In this document: positions 30,818-42,837 of the stretch, in pieces
Layout of the letters: every line of letters starts with the position of its first letter
Position numbering within the stretch: position 1 is the stretch's first letter
Assembly (NCBI GenBank): GCA_009363875.1
Contig: CM018696.1
Location: 14,527,975 to 14,591,974 of the forward strand
Source of the DNA: Mikania micrantha
Taxonomy: Eukaryota; Streptophyta; Magnoliopsida; Asterales; Asteraceae
Reading direction: 5' to 3'
DNA: 64,000 nucleotides
The notes under the pieces: generated by a model
Told to the model about the DNA's origin: nothing
Seen by the model: the letters and a program-made list of their open reading frames with translations, nothing else
Database searches by the model: none
Position numbers and translations under genes: made by a program

Positions 30818-33800
30818 TATATCAAATAATTTTTTTCCTGGGGGTCAGTTGACCCCATGGGTAAACCATGGGCCGACTGAAGCCAACACTGTCCTGAACC
30901 TACCTATAGCTTGGCTATAAATGAAATTGTACTAATTATGTTTGTTTGTTTGTTTGGTATTATGCCGGTTCATATATTTCTTCATTTTCTGTTTGCAACA
31001 GTTGAAGCCATGAGGTCAATTGCCTCTAAGCTGCAATATAGCAACTGGACTATTGCTACTGATTTTTGCAGCAGACTTCTTGAGCTTAATGTCGCATATA
31101 CCCGTGATAAGAATGGCAAAATGACAATTGGCAGCAATGTAACTTGCTACTGTCCCGCCACTGTTTGCCACATAGAAAGAATGTATGAATCTGCCTGTCT
31201 ATATATAATGTACTTGGTGGATTTCAATTGAGAACCCCTAAATAATTAGGAACTAAAGGAACTACTTTTTGGGTTTTTGTCTGGCTTTTGATTATGGGTG
31301 AGGGAACGGATTCATGGAGTGAAAGAGACATAATTAAGAAAACGATCTTAACCATTTATTGAAATATGATCCAAGAGCTAAAAAGTGGTTCCTAACAATT
31401 TAATGGTTTACATTCCAACCGGTATCCTTGTCAATTAGTTACTGTTTAGTATCTGTTAGTGTTGTTGATATCTTTCCATATGTGTTCTTAAATGGCAGCC
31501 AACTAAAGGGGCTCAATCTGGCCGGAGTTCTACCTGAAGAATTTGTAAATCTCACTTATCTTACAGAAATGTAAGTGTACCATCAAACTTTCATTATGCT
31601 GGAAGCAGTAAACAGTGTAGCCATTTCACTATATAAATCATACTAAGTTAATATCCCGTGCATTACAAAGTTGAATGAAAATTAATAAGTATTCAATAAT
31701 ATAAATTTAAAAATTGTAAATTATTTTTTTATTTAAAAAATGATCAACATTACATAGAAAATAAAATAATAATATTGTATTTTAAAAAATTCCTTGTTCA
31801 AAGTTTGGTTTCTAAGCATTTCATTTTAAAAAAAGTTGTTTTTAAAAATGTCATTTTTTACAAAATTATAGGATGTTATCTATTATTACACAAGTTGAAA
31901 AAGAAAAAAAAAAATAGTTAATAATAATGACTTATAAATCATAAAAAGATTTTATTAGTTATAAATTTTTTGAAAGTTTCATGTTTTATAATAATTTGAT
32001 TTTTTAAAAGTGTGTTTTTTGATATTAAAATATTTTTTTTATTATATTAAGAAATCCTTTTTGATGATAAATTGTATATATAAGATAATATTATTTAATA
32101 CTATTAACTAATATATTTTTTTGATATTAAGAACTTTTTAATTAAAAAGGTATAAAGAATATATAATTATATAATTACTTTTTATTAAAGTTGTGTATTT
32201 ATGAAGAGAGAGAAGCTAGAAAAAATAGCGTGAAATGCTCTTGATTTTTGACAAGTGTCCCAAATTATTTTGATTTATTAAATATAATAGATAATAGATT
32301 GTGTGTATATGGAAAATAGGCATTCTTATCTTATGAGTAAGAGTTTTGTATTGCTTGTTACACAGAGATCTAAGTCGCAACTATATAAATGGCACCATTC
32401 CGTCAGGTTTCAGACATCTTCGTGTTAGCATTTTGTAAGACTTGATGTTTGCATCAGTTTTTACATTCTTTCACCAAACACACATTGACACTTTTATTTC
32501 ACAGGAGCCTCTTGGGGAACCGAATCAGCGGGCCCATACCTGAAGAAATAGGTGAAATTTCTACACTGGAGGAGCTGTAAGTAAAGATCCTTACATGACA
32601 TTTCTATATACATGTTTGATTTTCCATGGCTTATTTACAGCTTTGACCTTTTCAACAGAGTCGTAGAAGACAATTTGCTTGAAGGACCACTTCCTCAAAA
32701 TCTTGGCCGCTTGTTCCGCTTGAGAAGATTGTATGATTACTTGATCTTGTTCCAAATACTAATTATCTTTTCTTCATCGTTAAATTAAATTATTGATCAT
32801 TTTCCTTGCAGCCTTGCTTCGGCAAATAACTTTACAGGAGCCATACCAGAATCATATGGCAACCTGACCAATTTAGAAGACTTGTAAGTCATGTTTTATT
32901 TCCTTTTACTCAAAAGTAAATTAGTGATTCATTATATATCTTATCAAAATTTTGAAACATGAGTACTCTTCTTGCAGTAGGATAGACGGGAGTTCATTAT
33001 CTGGGAGAATACCTGATTTTATTGGAAACTGGACAAACCTCACAAGACTGTGAGTATTACTTTGCGTTCTTTTGTTAAATGATTCGACTTCCAAAATATT
33101 CATTATATATAATTTACTGTGCAGTGATTTGCAAGGAACTTCAATGGAGGGACCACTTCCTTCTAAAATATCTCGGCTGACAAAGTTGACAGAGTTGTAA
33201 GCATATTTTTCAGCCTTCGGTTTGTTTTTTTGTTTTGGATTTTTATCATTTTCTCATCAGAGTTCTCATATATCCACTTACGGTTGTCAGGAGGATAACT
33301 GATTTGGCTGGGGCATCAAATTCGAGATTTCCTAATCTGAAAGATATGACACAGATGAAGACACTGTAAGCTGGTTACATAACGCATAAATAAATGAAAT
33401 AATCAGTTAACTAACCTGATCAAGTGTCATCGTCGTCTTCGTACTCAGTATATCCTACAATTAACAAAGCCAAGGTAGGGTTCGAAGAGGGTAAGATGTA
33501 GGCAACCTTACCTCTAACCCGTAGGAATATAAATGTTGCTTCCAATGGGACCCCCGGCTCATGATGCCTAATTAACCGACAAACTCAACGCTTTTAACGT
33601 TATTTTCACAAAAATTAAGTAAAATAACATTAAAATTAATACAATTTTACTTTTGCCTCTCGAGTGACAACACATGTATACATTATATGCATGCATCGCA
33701 AGCGAGGCCATAACCTGATCAAGTGTGTTTAAAATAATTTTACTACAGGATCCTAAGAAACTGTTTACTTACTGGCTCAATACCTGAAGACATAGAACAG

Positions 33801-36800
33801 ATGAGCAAGTTGAAACTTTTGTAAGTCCTTTTGCCATCTGTTGGGACATTAAAGGGTAGTAAGGACTTGTAAACTATCTTTTATTATATCAGCACCTTTT
33901 TTATTGTTTTAATAAATTGTTCATCCAAAATATTTATATCTTGCAGAGACTTGAGCTTCAACAGTTTGACTGGTCCAATACCTGGTTCACTTCAGACACT
34001 AACAGAGTTTAATAACTTGTATGCAACTAATTAGAAATAATTGACACCTCAATTCACCGTTTATATTTATTTTTTGTATATATTTGAGAAAAATTTTTTA
34101 TATATAGTTAAGAATAAATGGTGTCTTATGACTCCATGGATGTAGGTTTCTAAATAACAACTCGCTATCTGGAGACATACCCAGCTGGATATTTGATTCC
34201 AAAGAAAAGATGTTAGTGATTCTCCTTATTATTATTATAAATTTACAACTATCGATATGTTTTTAGTATTGTATTTTGTGAAACATTTGACTTTTATCAC
34301 TTTCATTTTTTTTTATTGTAGCGACTTGTCTTACAACAATTTTACACAGTCTCAACAAAAGAATTGTCAGTCATCTAGTTTGTAAGTTAATTATCCTAGT
34401 ATTATTATGTTAAACATTACTTTTCTACTTTCTCTAATTGCTCGGTGCCTTTACTACAGGAATTTAGTTTCAGCTCTTTCACCTTCAACCACAAGCAACA
34501 AGTATGTCCCATCACCTTTTTATATTAGGCACGCGTACGCATATATACATTTTATTTTATATAATGATGTGATCTAAGTTGAATTATTCTTACAGAAATG
34601 CTTGGTGTTTGAATGACCAACTTACTTGCAGCAGAAATCCCGACCGTAAGAATGAAAAAATAAGCTGTTTTTCTTTTCTTTAGAGGTGGTAAAATGGGTG
34701 GGTCATGGTTAAATGAATGCTTCTAGTGCTGCCCAAACAGGTCAGGTTGGGTTGGCATATATGTCCAATTTAAAGCTTTTTTATTTTAAATAATTAATGT
34801 GTTAAAGATACAAAGAAACAAACATCTTATCTTATCTTACTATTATAATAAATAAACATATTTGTTTGCTACTTGTCAAATTTTTAAACAAACATTGCCA
34901 CATTTCACTTTTTATCAATCTACTCATTTATTTCTTTTATTAAATAACTATACTCTCTCATATTAAATAAAAATAATGATACTAAATAAAAAATAATATT
35001 AATTACCTTTTTCATATGCAAAATAGTTTTAAAAAAATTAAAATCAAATCTTTTTATAAGAAAGAAAGGTTAAAAAAGTTTATAAAATATAAAAAATTAA
35101 AATCAAAGTATTTTAAAATAAGAAATATGTTATGTTATATTTAGAAAACAAAATTTTTTGAAAAAAAAAATCCATTTTCTTAAAAAAAAATTTTTTTGAA
35201 AAGTAAAATAAACTTTAAATCAGAGTTTTAAAAAATGTGATACTTATACAAATGATGTTTATTAGTTTTCTAAACCAAAGATAATAAAATTGTCACGAAA
35301 GTTACATTTTTGTCTTCTATGTTATGATATTTCTAAATTGACTCATTTAACATTAATAATTACATAAATTATACCTTATATTCTTCATTTACAAAATTTA
35401 GATTTAGACATGATATAAACTGAAATTTTCATGTTAATTAGTTCAATTATATTAATTCTTACAAATCAAGATCATCAATTATTGTTTTTATTGAAGTTTT
35501 TAATTATTGTTTCATTAGGTAAAGTACTTATTAATATGTAAATTAATAATTTTATAATTTCTTAATTTTATTATTAACTATTTAATATTTTATATTAAAT
35601 CCGTGTAATACACGGGACAATAATTTAGTTATTTAATAGGAGAAAATTAAATGAATTTAATAGGAAATTGACATTTGGCATTAGTGTTCTAATATTATGA
35701 TAAGTGGCAAAATTTATTTTCTTTAATTATTATAGTACAAAATTTAGATTTAGACATGATATAAACTGAAATTTTCATGTTAATTAGTTCAATTATATTA
35801 ATAATTACAAATCAAGAAGATCATCAATTATTTTTTTTATTGAAGTTTTTAATTATTGTTTCATTAGGTAAAGTACTTATTAATATGTAAATTAATAATT
35901 TTATAATTTCTTAATTTTATTATTAACTATTTAATATTTTATATTAAATCCGTGTAATACACGGGACAATAATTTAGTTATTTAATAGGAGAAAATTAAA
36001 TGAATTTAATAGGAAATTGACATTTGGCATTAGTGTTCTAATATTATGACAAGTGACAAAATTTATTTTCTTTTATTATTATAGTAAGTTTAGTTAAAGT
36101 GTTTATTAATATGTATATTAATCATTTTATCTTAAAATATCCTTTTTACAATTTTTAAATTTTTATTAGTAATTATTTAATATTTTATATCAAATCCGTG
36201 TAATATACGGGGTAATAATCTAGTATGTAATAAAGTGTCACTTATCATTAGGGTCTGTAAGAAGCGAGACGAAGGCCAACCTTATATTTATTTCAATGGA
36301 ATAAAAATGTTGCTTTTAAAGAGACTCCTGGCTTCGAAGTACCACAAACTTGTATTTAATAAAGAACTAATATTATTTGAGAACTAAAATAACCATTTAT
36401 AGTTATATGTTTAGAGAGCATAAAAATAGATTTCCTCTGCTTTAAAAAAAATTAATTTTATACTCTTTAAATCACGTGGATATAAATGATTATTTTTAGT
36501 TTTTTGTAACGTGGCTATAATGTGTTAAATATGACAACTCAAATTATATTATTACATTAATTTTTCTAAACTTTTAAACAAAGCAAGTCGGGGAATTGTA
36601 TGAATTAATACCCTTTACGTGACTTTTGACCTGCTTCATTTATAACCGCCTGGATTGATGAAGCTAGTATAAAATCATAACATAAATAGATTTAGAAATG
36701 TGCCTCAGTTTTACACTTTTTATCTTTTGTTTAACATCTTCGGCATACATTGCAGGCCATTCTTTATTTATTAATTGCGGTGGACCAAGAACAGACTTTG

Positions 36801-39800
36801 ATGGAAACGAGTATGAAGAAGATTTAACAGAGGAAGGATCTTACTTTTTTTATACTCCCGAGAGTTGGGCTTATAGCACCAATGGTGTTTTCATGGGCAA
36901 TGATGATGCTCCATTCCGCTCACCAAATGTGACAAGTGGTGATATATATAAAACAGCTCGTTTTTCTCCCACATCACTCAGGTACTATGGACTGTGTTTA
37001 AGACCAGGGAGTTATAAAGTGAGGCTTCATTTTGCTGAAATAAGTTATACTAATGACATGACTTTTAGTAGTCTTGGAAGACGCTATTTTGATATATCCA
37101 TCCAAGTAAGTGACACTCAGCTTTGTTAAGGTTCTATATTTTAGAAGTGGCAAAATGGCAAAAATGTAATTTTTGTAAACGCTATAGCATTTTTTTGCTT
37201 AAATCAGGGTTTTGATCAAGAACAAACTACAATAGTTGGTTGAAAGTTAGGGTTTTAAGACCATGTGTTATGAGGCGTGAGGAGGGCTTGACTACCCTCC
37301 ATCACGTCCTCATCACCCACATCCACCACTACACACAGGGGCGTGACCACCATGTGGTGGCAAGCCCGTGAGGGCCTTCACGGCGTGAAGGAGAAGAAAG
37401 GGAAAAAAGAGGGGGTGATGGAGGCTTGATGAGGGTGATGATAACACATGTGATGATGACGTGGAGTGATAAGAGGATGATGATGTTGGTTGATTATGTG
37501 ACGCCTACATGCAGTGATGGGGCCTTGATGATAACACATAGCCTAACCATGACCCTTATGGCTATCTGAGCAAAACCCACAATTTATAAACAAATAATAT
37601 AATATGATTATAGAACGGTGCTGCCACATCACTCAAAAAATAAAGAAAAATAACCAAAATGTCCATCTGACCAAGTTTTTCTCTCAAATTGTCCATTTGA
37701 CTTTTTCATGCATAAAAATGTCCATACCCTTTATGGGCGCTAGCGCCTGTAAGCATGCAGGCGTCCGCCCACATACCCAACCAAACAACGCTTGCCACGT
37801 GACCTATACAAGCGCTTGCCCGTAGATTTACGGGCATCTGCCTGTAGATTTCCAGGCTCTCGTTCGTAAATTACAGACGCTCGCCCATAAACAGTTTTAC
37901 AGGCATCCGCTCATTAATTATAGGCGGCCCATAGATTACAGGCGCTCGTGTCAGAGTATACGGGCGTCGGTGCCCATATAGGACACATGGCAAGCTTTGT
38001 TTGGTTGGCTGTATAGGCGGACGCCTATACACTCACAGGCGCCGGCGCCCGTAATGGATGGATATTTGTAAGTCAAATGGACATTTTAAGGAAAAAAACA
38101 TGTTCAAATGGTTATTTTGAGAATTTTCCCAAAAAATAAACCTTTTGATTTTTCAATCGTTTGACTTTTTTCGAACTTTGACAATGGTGAAATGGCCTTT
38201 TGAAAAACTTGGTCATTTGAGAAGTTTGAACAAGTCAAACGGCCCTGTGATTGCCACATGGCATATTCAATTAGAGGATTAGTTACACATTTCATTTGGC
38301 TTTAGGGGGTTCTACAAGAGAAAAACTTCAACATTGTGGAACGTGCTAATGTTGTTGACAATGGTACTTTCATAGATTATAATAATGTTACGATTAATGG
38401 TACCACCTTGGAGATCCACCTGTACTGGGCAGGGAAGGGGACTACTGCGATTCCAGATAGAGGCGTATACGGGCCTCTTTTATCCGCTATCGCAATAACA
38501 CCAAGTTAGTACATCTTTCAATTTGCTGATGTGACAATGATTTCCTTGATTCATGTCATGCCAATGTCCGTGTGTATAGTGATGCTGACATGGGATCATT
38601 AAATGCTATTTTAGTCCCCGTAGTTTGGCAACTTTTGTTATTTTAGTCGAATAGTTTAAATTTTATTGTCAATTTGTCATTTTTGTCCTTGTGGTTTGAT
38701 CCATTTTGCCATTTTAGTCTAAAAATTTAAATTTAATTAGGTTAAAATAGCAATAAAATGGAAACCATAATGACCAAAATGGCAATAAAATAAAACCATA
38801 ATAATCAAAATAACAAAATTTAAACTATTAGACTAAAATGACAAAAATTGTCTAACCATAGGGACTAAAATGACATTTTAATCTTATTATTAGTTTATTA
38901 GTTTCATTTTATTTTCCCTTTTAAGAGCAAGTATTACCTACTTATTCTCCCTTATGCAGACTATAAGGTGAGTACAGGATCAGGACTCTCTGGTGGAGCT
39001 ATAGCTGGAATTGTGATTGGTTCATGCGCATTTATTGTGCTAATTTTAGCCCTGCTTTGGAAGAAAGGTTATTTAGGTGGAGATAAAGAAGATAGAGGTA
39101 TCAACAATATATAAAGATTGTGCATTTAAATTTGCTTTTTGTTAGAGATGTCAAGACTCCAAGATAGACAGGTCAAATAGCATGTTTAATCAGTGTGGTC
39201 CGGGTCAGTTTGGGTTGACTTGTAAAAACTACATCCTCCATTTTTATTTTTTAGTACATAATCAACATGTTAATTATGAAAAAAATCTTATTACAGCAAT
39301 AGTTTAAAATTTTTGAATAAAAATAAATTAGGAGGATGTATGGAAAAACTAGACTTTTAGCGACTTTTACCACTTTTAACTAGTTTTTCTAAGATACGAG
39401 ATTTTTCATTTATAGCCAAATGATGTGGAAATTGTCACCTCTGGCTATTGTATTGTTTTTGAAATTAACCCGTTAGCCCTTTTAAGCTAATATCATTATT
39501 GTTTTCACAGAGCTTCGTGCACTTGAGCTCCAAACGGGTTATTTTAGTCTGCGACAAATAAAAGCTGCAACCCATAACTTTGATCCTGTTAATAAGATTG
39601 GTGAAGGAGGATTTGGACCAGTTTACAAGGTGAAAAATAAAACAATGCACATAATTCTTTTATTTACTTGTATATTTATGGGAGATTATATCATTTTTTT
39701 TTCTTCATTTTTTTTCAGGGTGTACTCTCAGATGGTTCTGAGATTGCTGTTAAGCAGTTATCTTCCAGATCAAAACAGGGGAACCGTGAATTTGTCACTG

Positions 39801-41793
39801 AAATAGGCATGATATCTGCTTTACAACATCCAAATCTTGTAAAACTTTTTGGATGTTGCATCGAAGGAAAAGAATTATTATTGATATATGAATACTTGGA
39901 AAATAACAGTCTTGCACGTGCCCTTTTTGGTAAGTACTTCGTTATCCTGATATTCCAAAAGATTAAGGATATAAACAAGCGGCGCTCTTGACTTGTTTAA
40001 CTAAAAAGAGCTCAATCATATTATTTTATTTTAATTATTTTATTCAATACATTATATAAATATTTTTATATACATTTATAACTATAACTTCATGTATAAC
40101 ATAATATAAATTATTTAGTTACTTTTACGTAAATTATATAGATTAATAATACTTATAATGTAATATATAATAAGTAAAGTAACGCTCATTTAGGCCCATC
40201 AGCCTACTCAAGTTTGATATATGAAGCTTAAGTTCAGAATCTTCTATTAAATGAGCTTCAATTTAGGTTGAGCACATTTGAGTTGATTCTAGCTTTTGGC
40301 GAGTCAAGCTAGCTTGTTTACACCTCTATATATTATATAAGCTTAAGTAATCATAATATGCTCTAGGTCGCGAGGATCAGAAACTTAATTTGGATTGGTC
40401 CACAAGAAAGAAGATATGTATGGGAATAGCACGAGGATTATCTTATCTTCATGAGGAATCAAGATTGAAAATAGTTCACAGAGACATAAAAGCCACCAAT
40501 GTGCTTCTTGACAAGGATCTTAATGCTAAAATATCGGATTTTGGTTTAGCAAAATTGGATGAAGAAGAGAATACTCATATCAGCACACGAATTGCTGGAA
40601 CAATGTGAGCTTTCAGATTATTTTTTTTCTTTCTTTTTTTACGTTTTGCATGAATCGGTAGAATTACTCAAATATGGAGATGTTTATTGGTTTAATTTTG
40701 TAGAGGGTATATGGCTCCAGAATATGCAATGAGAGGGTACTTGACGGATAAGGCAGATGTTTACAGCTTTGGAGTAGTTGCATTAGAGATTGTTAGTGGG
40801 AAAAGCAATACAAATTACAGGCCAAAGGAAGACTTTGTCTACCTCCTTGACTGGGTAAACTTAATCTTTCAAACTGTTTTTTTTTTTTTTTTTTTTTTTT
40901 TCAAGTAGAGGTAGCAACATTAATCATTTTCATCAAATCCGTTGACCCTTTTATGTAGTGGTGTAGTGTAATCCCTTAAAACTTTTTCAGAGTGGTTTAA
41001 TCTTTACAATGTTGATATATTTTTTATATAAATCAAACTTGTATAAAAGATTGTTGTCTAGCCTTTTTCAACAAGTCAATAAGAGTTAAAAGAGACAAAA
41101 AAAAGACTACAGAAAAAGTTGGAACTCAGAAGAGTTAAACCATAAAATGATGAAAGTTGATTGGCCTCTACCATTGTTACCCTTTTGGCTACATTAAACA
41201 TGGTTACAAAAAATTACATTAATAATTTAAATCTTCATAAGAAACAACTTAGGAGATTCGAGATTGTATTGTTAAAAATATACTTTAAATTGTTTGGCCT
41301 GATTCCATTTTAGCTGTTTTATTTGATTTGACCCGTTTGAGATAAAACAACTGATAATCTCCATTTTCCTTTTTGAAAGGCATATGTGCTTCAAGAGCAG
41401 GGGAATCTTTTGGATCTAGTGGACCCAAGTTTAGGAAAATACTCAAAAGAAGAGGCAATGAGGATGCTTAACTTGTCTCTTTTATGCACAAACCCGTCTC
41501 CCACCCTCAGGCCACCTATGTCTGCCGTGGTCAAAATGTTGGAAGGTAAATTGCCGGTTCAGCCCCCGGTGGTCGTCAAAGGAGGTCCAGGGAACCCAGA
41601 CATGAGGTTCAAAGCTTTTGACATGAAATCACATGACAGTCAAGCACAAGTCTCCACCGTCTCAGCAGACAGTCTAGAGCCCCAGAGCACCGATGGTCCA
41701 TGGGTCGTTTCGTCAACTTACAATGACGAGAGCAATGCAAGTTTTTCTTCAGAAGGGAAGCTTCTTCCTGATCTTTATGATGTCGATATTTGA
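26718..41793 (+). CDS. LRR-malectin receptor-like kinase (LRR-RLK subfamily VIII-2 type), 24 exons
   Basis: Predicted exons: 26718-26832, 31002-31182, 31499-31570, 32366-32434, 32505-32576, 32659-32730, 32812-32883, 32978-33049, 33125-33196, 33291-33365, 33749-33820, 33947-34018, 34146-34211, 34322-34381, 34460-34501, 34596-34645, 36756-37105, 38306-38504, 38960-39097, 39511-39629, 39719-39929, 40367-40604, 40704-40854, 41380-41793. All are GT-AG, and they sum to 3054 nt (1017 aa), the family's usual length. Layout: signal peptide (1-31), about eleven LRRs on one-repeat exons of mostly 72 nt, malectin-like domain (about 412-594), one membrane helix (about 608-628), kinase (about 655-930) with [28 protein letters not shown] and GYMAPEYA, then a Ser-rich tail. 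All catalytic residues are present. It acts at the plasma membrane; the ligand is unknown. Introns 1, 3, 16 and 17 are swollen by mobile elements. Confidence 0.92.
27490..28123 (-). mobile_element. Helitron-like element in intron 1 of the receptor kinase
   Basis: On the minus strand the 5' end is A|TCTATTATAAATCAAAATAA, and the AT-rich interior matches the family at 17723, 31643 and 54700. The other end is near CTAG at 27490, but its hairpin is degenerate. No helicase frame. Non-autonomous. Confidence 0.55.
28595..28740 (+). mobile_element. Truncated hAT element
   Basis: CAGGGGCGGATCTACTTAGG is a hAT-type left end, followed by GGTTCACCGGAACCCACC as in the element at 23312. The matching right end is absent; the sequence passes into a tRNA-like piece at 28741. 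Confidence 0.6.
28741..28835 (+). repeat. SINE-like tRNA-related fragment
   Basis: TAGTGGTAAG resembles a Pol III A box, and about 25 bp later GTCACAAGTTCGAGCC resembles a B box. It runs into GAGCGAGCCTCGAGCCACGAGC, an element terminus. No tail is seen. Confidence 0.45.
29003..29332. mobile_element. Dispersed element with CTAGGGGTGTTCAA / TTTGAACACCCCTC ends
   Basis: The two ends are inverted repeats of GGGGTGTTCAA. The interior is a chain of GATCCGAA / AACCCGAA words. Both long frames are repeat artefacts. It lies in intron 1 of the receptor kinase. Confidence 0.7.
29500..30995. other. Intron 1 remainder: duplicated segment, hAT piece and (CATA)n
   Basis: AATCTGGATGGTGAGAGCCC occurs twice (about 30390 and 30453) around GGGGGCTCTAGGCCC. 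A piece of the GGGGGTCGG hAT family lies at 30755-30870, including GGTCAGTTGACCCCAT, and is split by (CATA)n and (TA)n at 30783-30822. No gene. Confidence 0.55.
31643..32298 (-). mobile_element. Helitron-like element in intron 3 of the receptor kinase
   Basis: The minus-strand 5' end is A|TCTATTATCTATTATATTT at 32298, followed by CAAAATAATTTGGGACACTT. The 3' side reads GCACGGGATATTAACTTAG near 31643, a weakened form of the Helitron hairpin plus CTRR end. AT-rich, non-coding, about 655 bp. Confidence 0.65.
34835..36223 (+). mobile_element. Non-autonomous Helitron with repeated 3' ends, intron 16 of the receptor kinase
   Basis: The 5' end is A|TCTTACTATTATAATAAA. The 3' end has the hairpin CCGTGTAATATACGGGG, then TAATAAT and CTAG|T at 36220-36224, the Helitron rule. 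Two more copies of that 3' end (CCGTGTAATACACGGG, AATAATTTAGT) occur upstream at about 35600 and 35950. No Rep/helicase. Confidence 0.8.
35391..36082 (+). repeat. Two tandem copies of a 346-bp unit inside the Helitron
   Basis: The stretch from ACAAAATTTAGATTTAGACA (35391) recurs at 35737 with few differences. Each unit ends with a Helitron-type 3' hairpin, and a third, more diverged partial copy leads to the true end at 36223. Confidence 0.88.
37259..37543. mobile_element. Tourist-like MITE, 285 bp, intron 17 of the receptor kinase
   Basis: The ends are GACCATGTGTTAT and ATAACACATAGCC with TAA on both sides (37256-37258, 37544-37546). It is related to the copy at 19280-19570 (shared GATGACGTGGAGTGATAAG and GATGTTGGTTGATTATGTG). 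Non-coding. Confidence 0.85.
37640..38125. mobile_element. GC-rich foldback element, intron 17 of the receptor kinase
   Basis: The left part has GGGCGCTAGCGCCTGTAA, AGGCGTCCGCC and CCAACCAAACAACGCTTGCC; the right part carries the inverted set ending CAGGCGCCGGCGCCCGTAA. Between them are repeated TTACAGGCGCTCG-type words. The outer ends are ATAACCAAAATGTCCAT and inverted ATGGACATTTTAAGG-type sequence. No coding content. Confidence 0.7.
38600..38880. mobile_element. MITE with TATTTTAGTCCC / GGGACTAAAATGACATTT arms
   Basis: Arms of about 50 bp are inverted copies. The interior alternates AAAATGGCAATAAAA-type words. It lies in intron 18 of the receptor kinase, near the exon boundary at 38504. 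Target duplication not resolved. Confidence 0.7.
40878..40902 (+). repeat. Poly-T tract in intron 23 of the receptor kinase
   Basis: A run of about 24 T begins a few bases after the exon 23 donor. Such tracts are length-variable. They can also mark the tail of an inserted retroposon on the other strand, but none is recognised here. Confidence 0.8.
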
Positions 41794-42837
41794 ATCAACG
41801 GGTAAGCTTCTTCCTGGTTTATGATCATTTTTGTTCATTTATTATAATTGTTTATAGATGAATTATCGGTATGTATTTTTGTAAAATTTTGTTCATTCTC
41901 AACTCCCAATTTTTTGTTGAGCTATATTTTGTTATACTTAAGAGTAGTACAATTGCTTTCAATATAAAACTAGTTTCAATGCATTGTTATACTTAACCTA
42001 CAACTCTCGTAATTTTCTAGTCAAAATTAGTTATATGTTGAGCTGTGTCCTCTAATAGAATATAGAAGATGTTTTAATTGGTTGCATAAAACTGTAGTAT
42101 ATAATAATTATACATAGAAAGCTGCATTGATTATAAAGAGAGATTTATGCAGGCAAACATACTTTAACAAGGAAAAACTTAAAGAAAGGAACAATTTCAC
42201 AAACTTGCATTGATCCATCTTCCAACCACCATGTGGCCATTTATTCTACAAGTTGCATTTTATCTGTCACAAGCTAAAGTGGATTAGTTGATTATTTTCA
42301 TTTTTCTTTTTTTTTTGACAAATTTATGTTATATAACCAATATCTTTATGCACGAAAAAGTTCGATAACCTAATTTTGGTATTTTGTTTTTTTTTACCGT
42401 CGTAAACCTTAGAGTCCTCCACAATAACCGACTAACTGGGAGGAATAGGTAAAGCGTGATCGCAAACAACCAAGTCAGTGACTCTCAAGAAAAATCGCCC
42501 TAAGTGACAACTTTTAAAAAATACAAACAATAAAATCCCTACTCTAAGTTTTGTCTATTGAAAAACCTAACTAAACTTTCCTAGTATGAAATTACTTTGA
42601 AAATGAATTTTCAATTCTTAAATTGGTGATAGTATAATTTTAATATTCTTTTTTTGGCAAAAATGTTTGGATGTAAATTTGTAAAATTTTGATTTAACAA
42701 AAAGTTACAAGGTATTATTTCCAAAACGAGGAAGAAAAATTAGCATGTATGTGTATTTTAGACAGATTTAGAAATTTTAATATATAAAAATTAATTTAGA
42801 GATTATTTCAAATAAGTAAATTGGTTTTAGAGTAGTG
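41794..42837. other. Convergent intergenic region between the kinase and BES1/BZR1 genes
   Basis: It contains the 3' untranslated regions of both genes. It is AT-rich with no third gene and no mobile-element end that I recognise. Only about 1.04 kb separates the two stop codons, so overlapping or near-meeting transcripts are possible. Confidence 0.6.

Noticed and set aside
36698..36755. Start of a separate malectin protein at 36698
   Set aside because: A splice acceptor (TTGCAG) at 36755 and matching phase tie this exon to the receptor kinase; the upstream Met lies in the intron.
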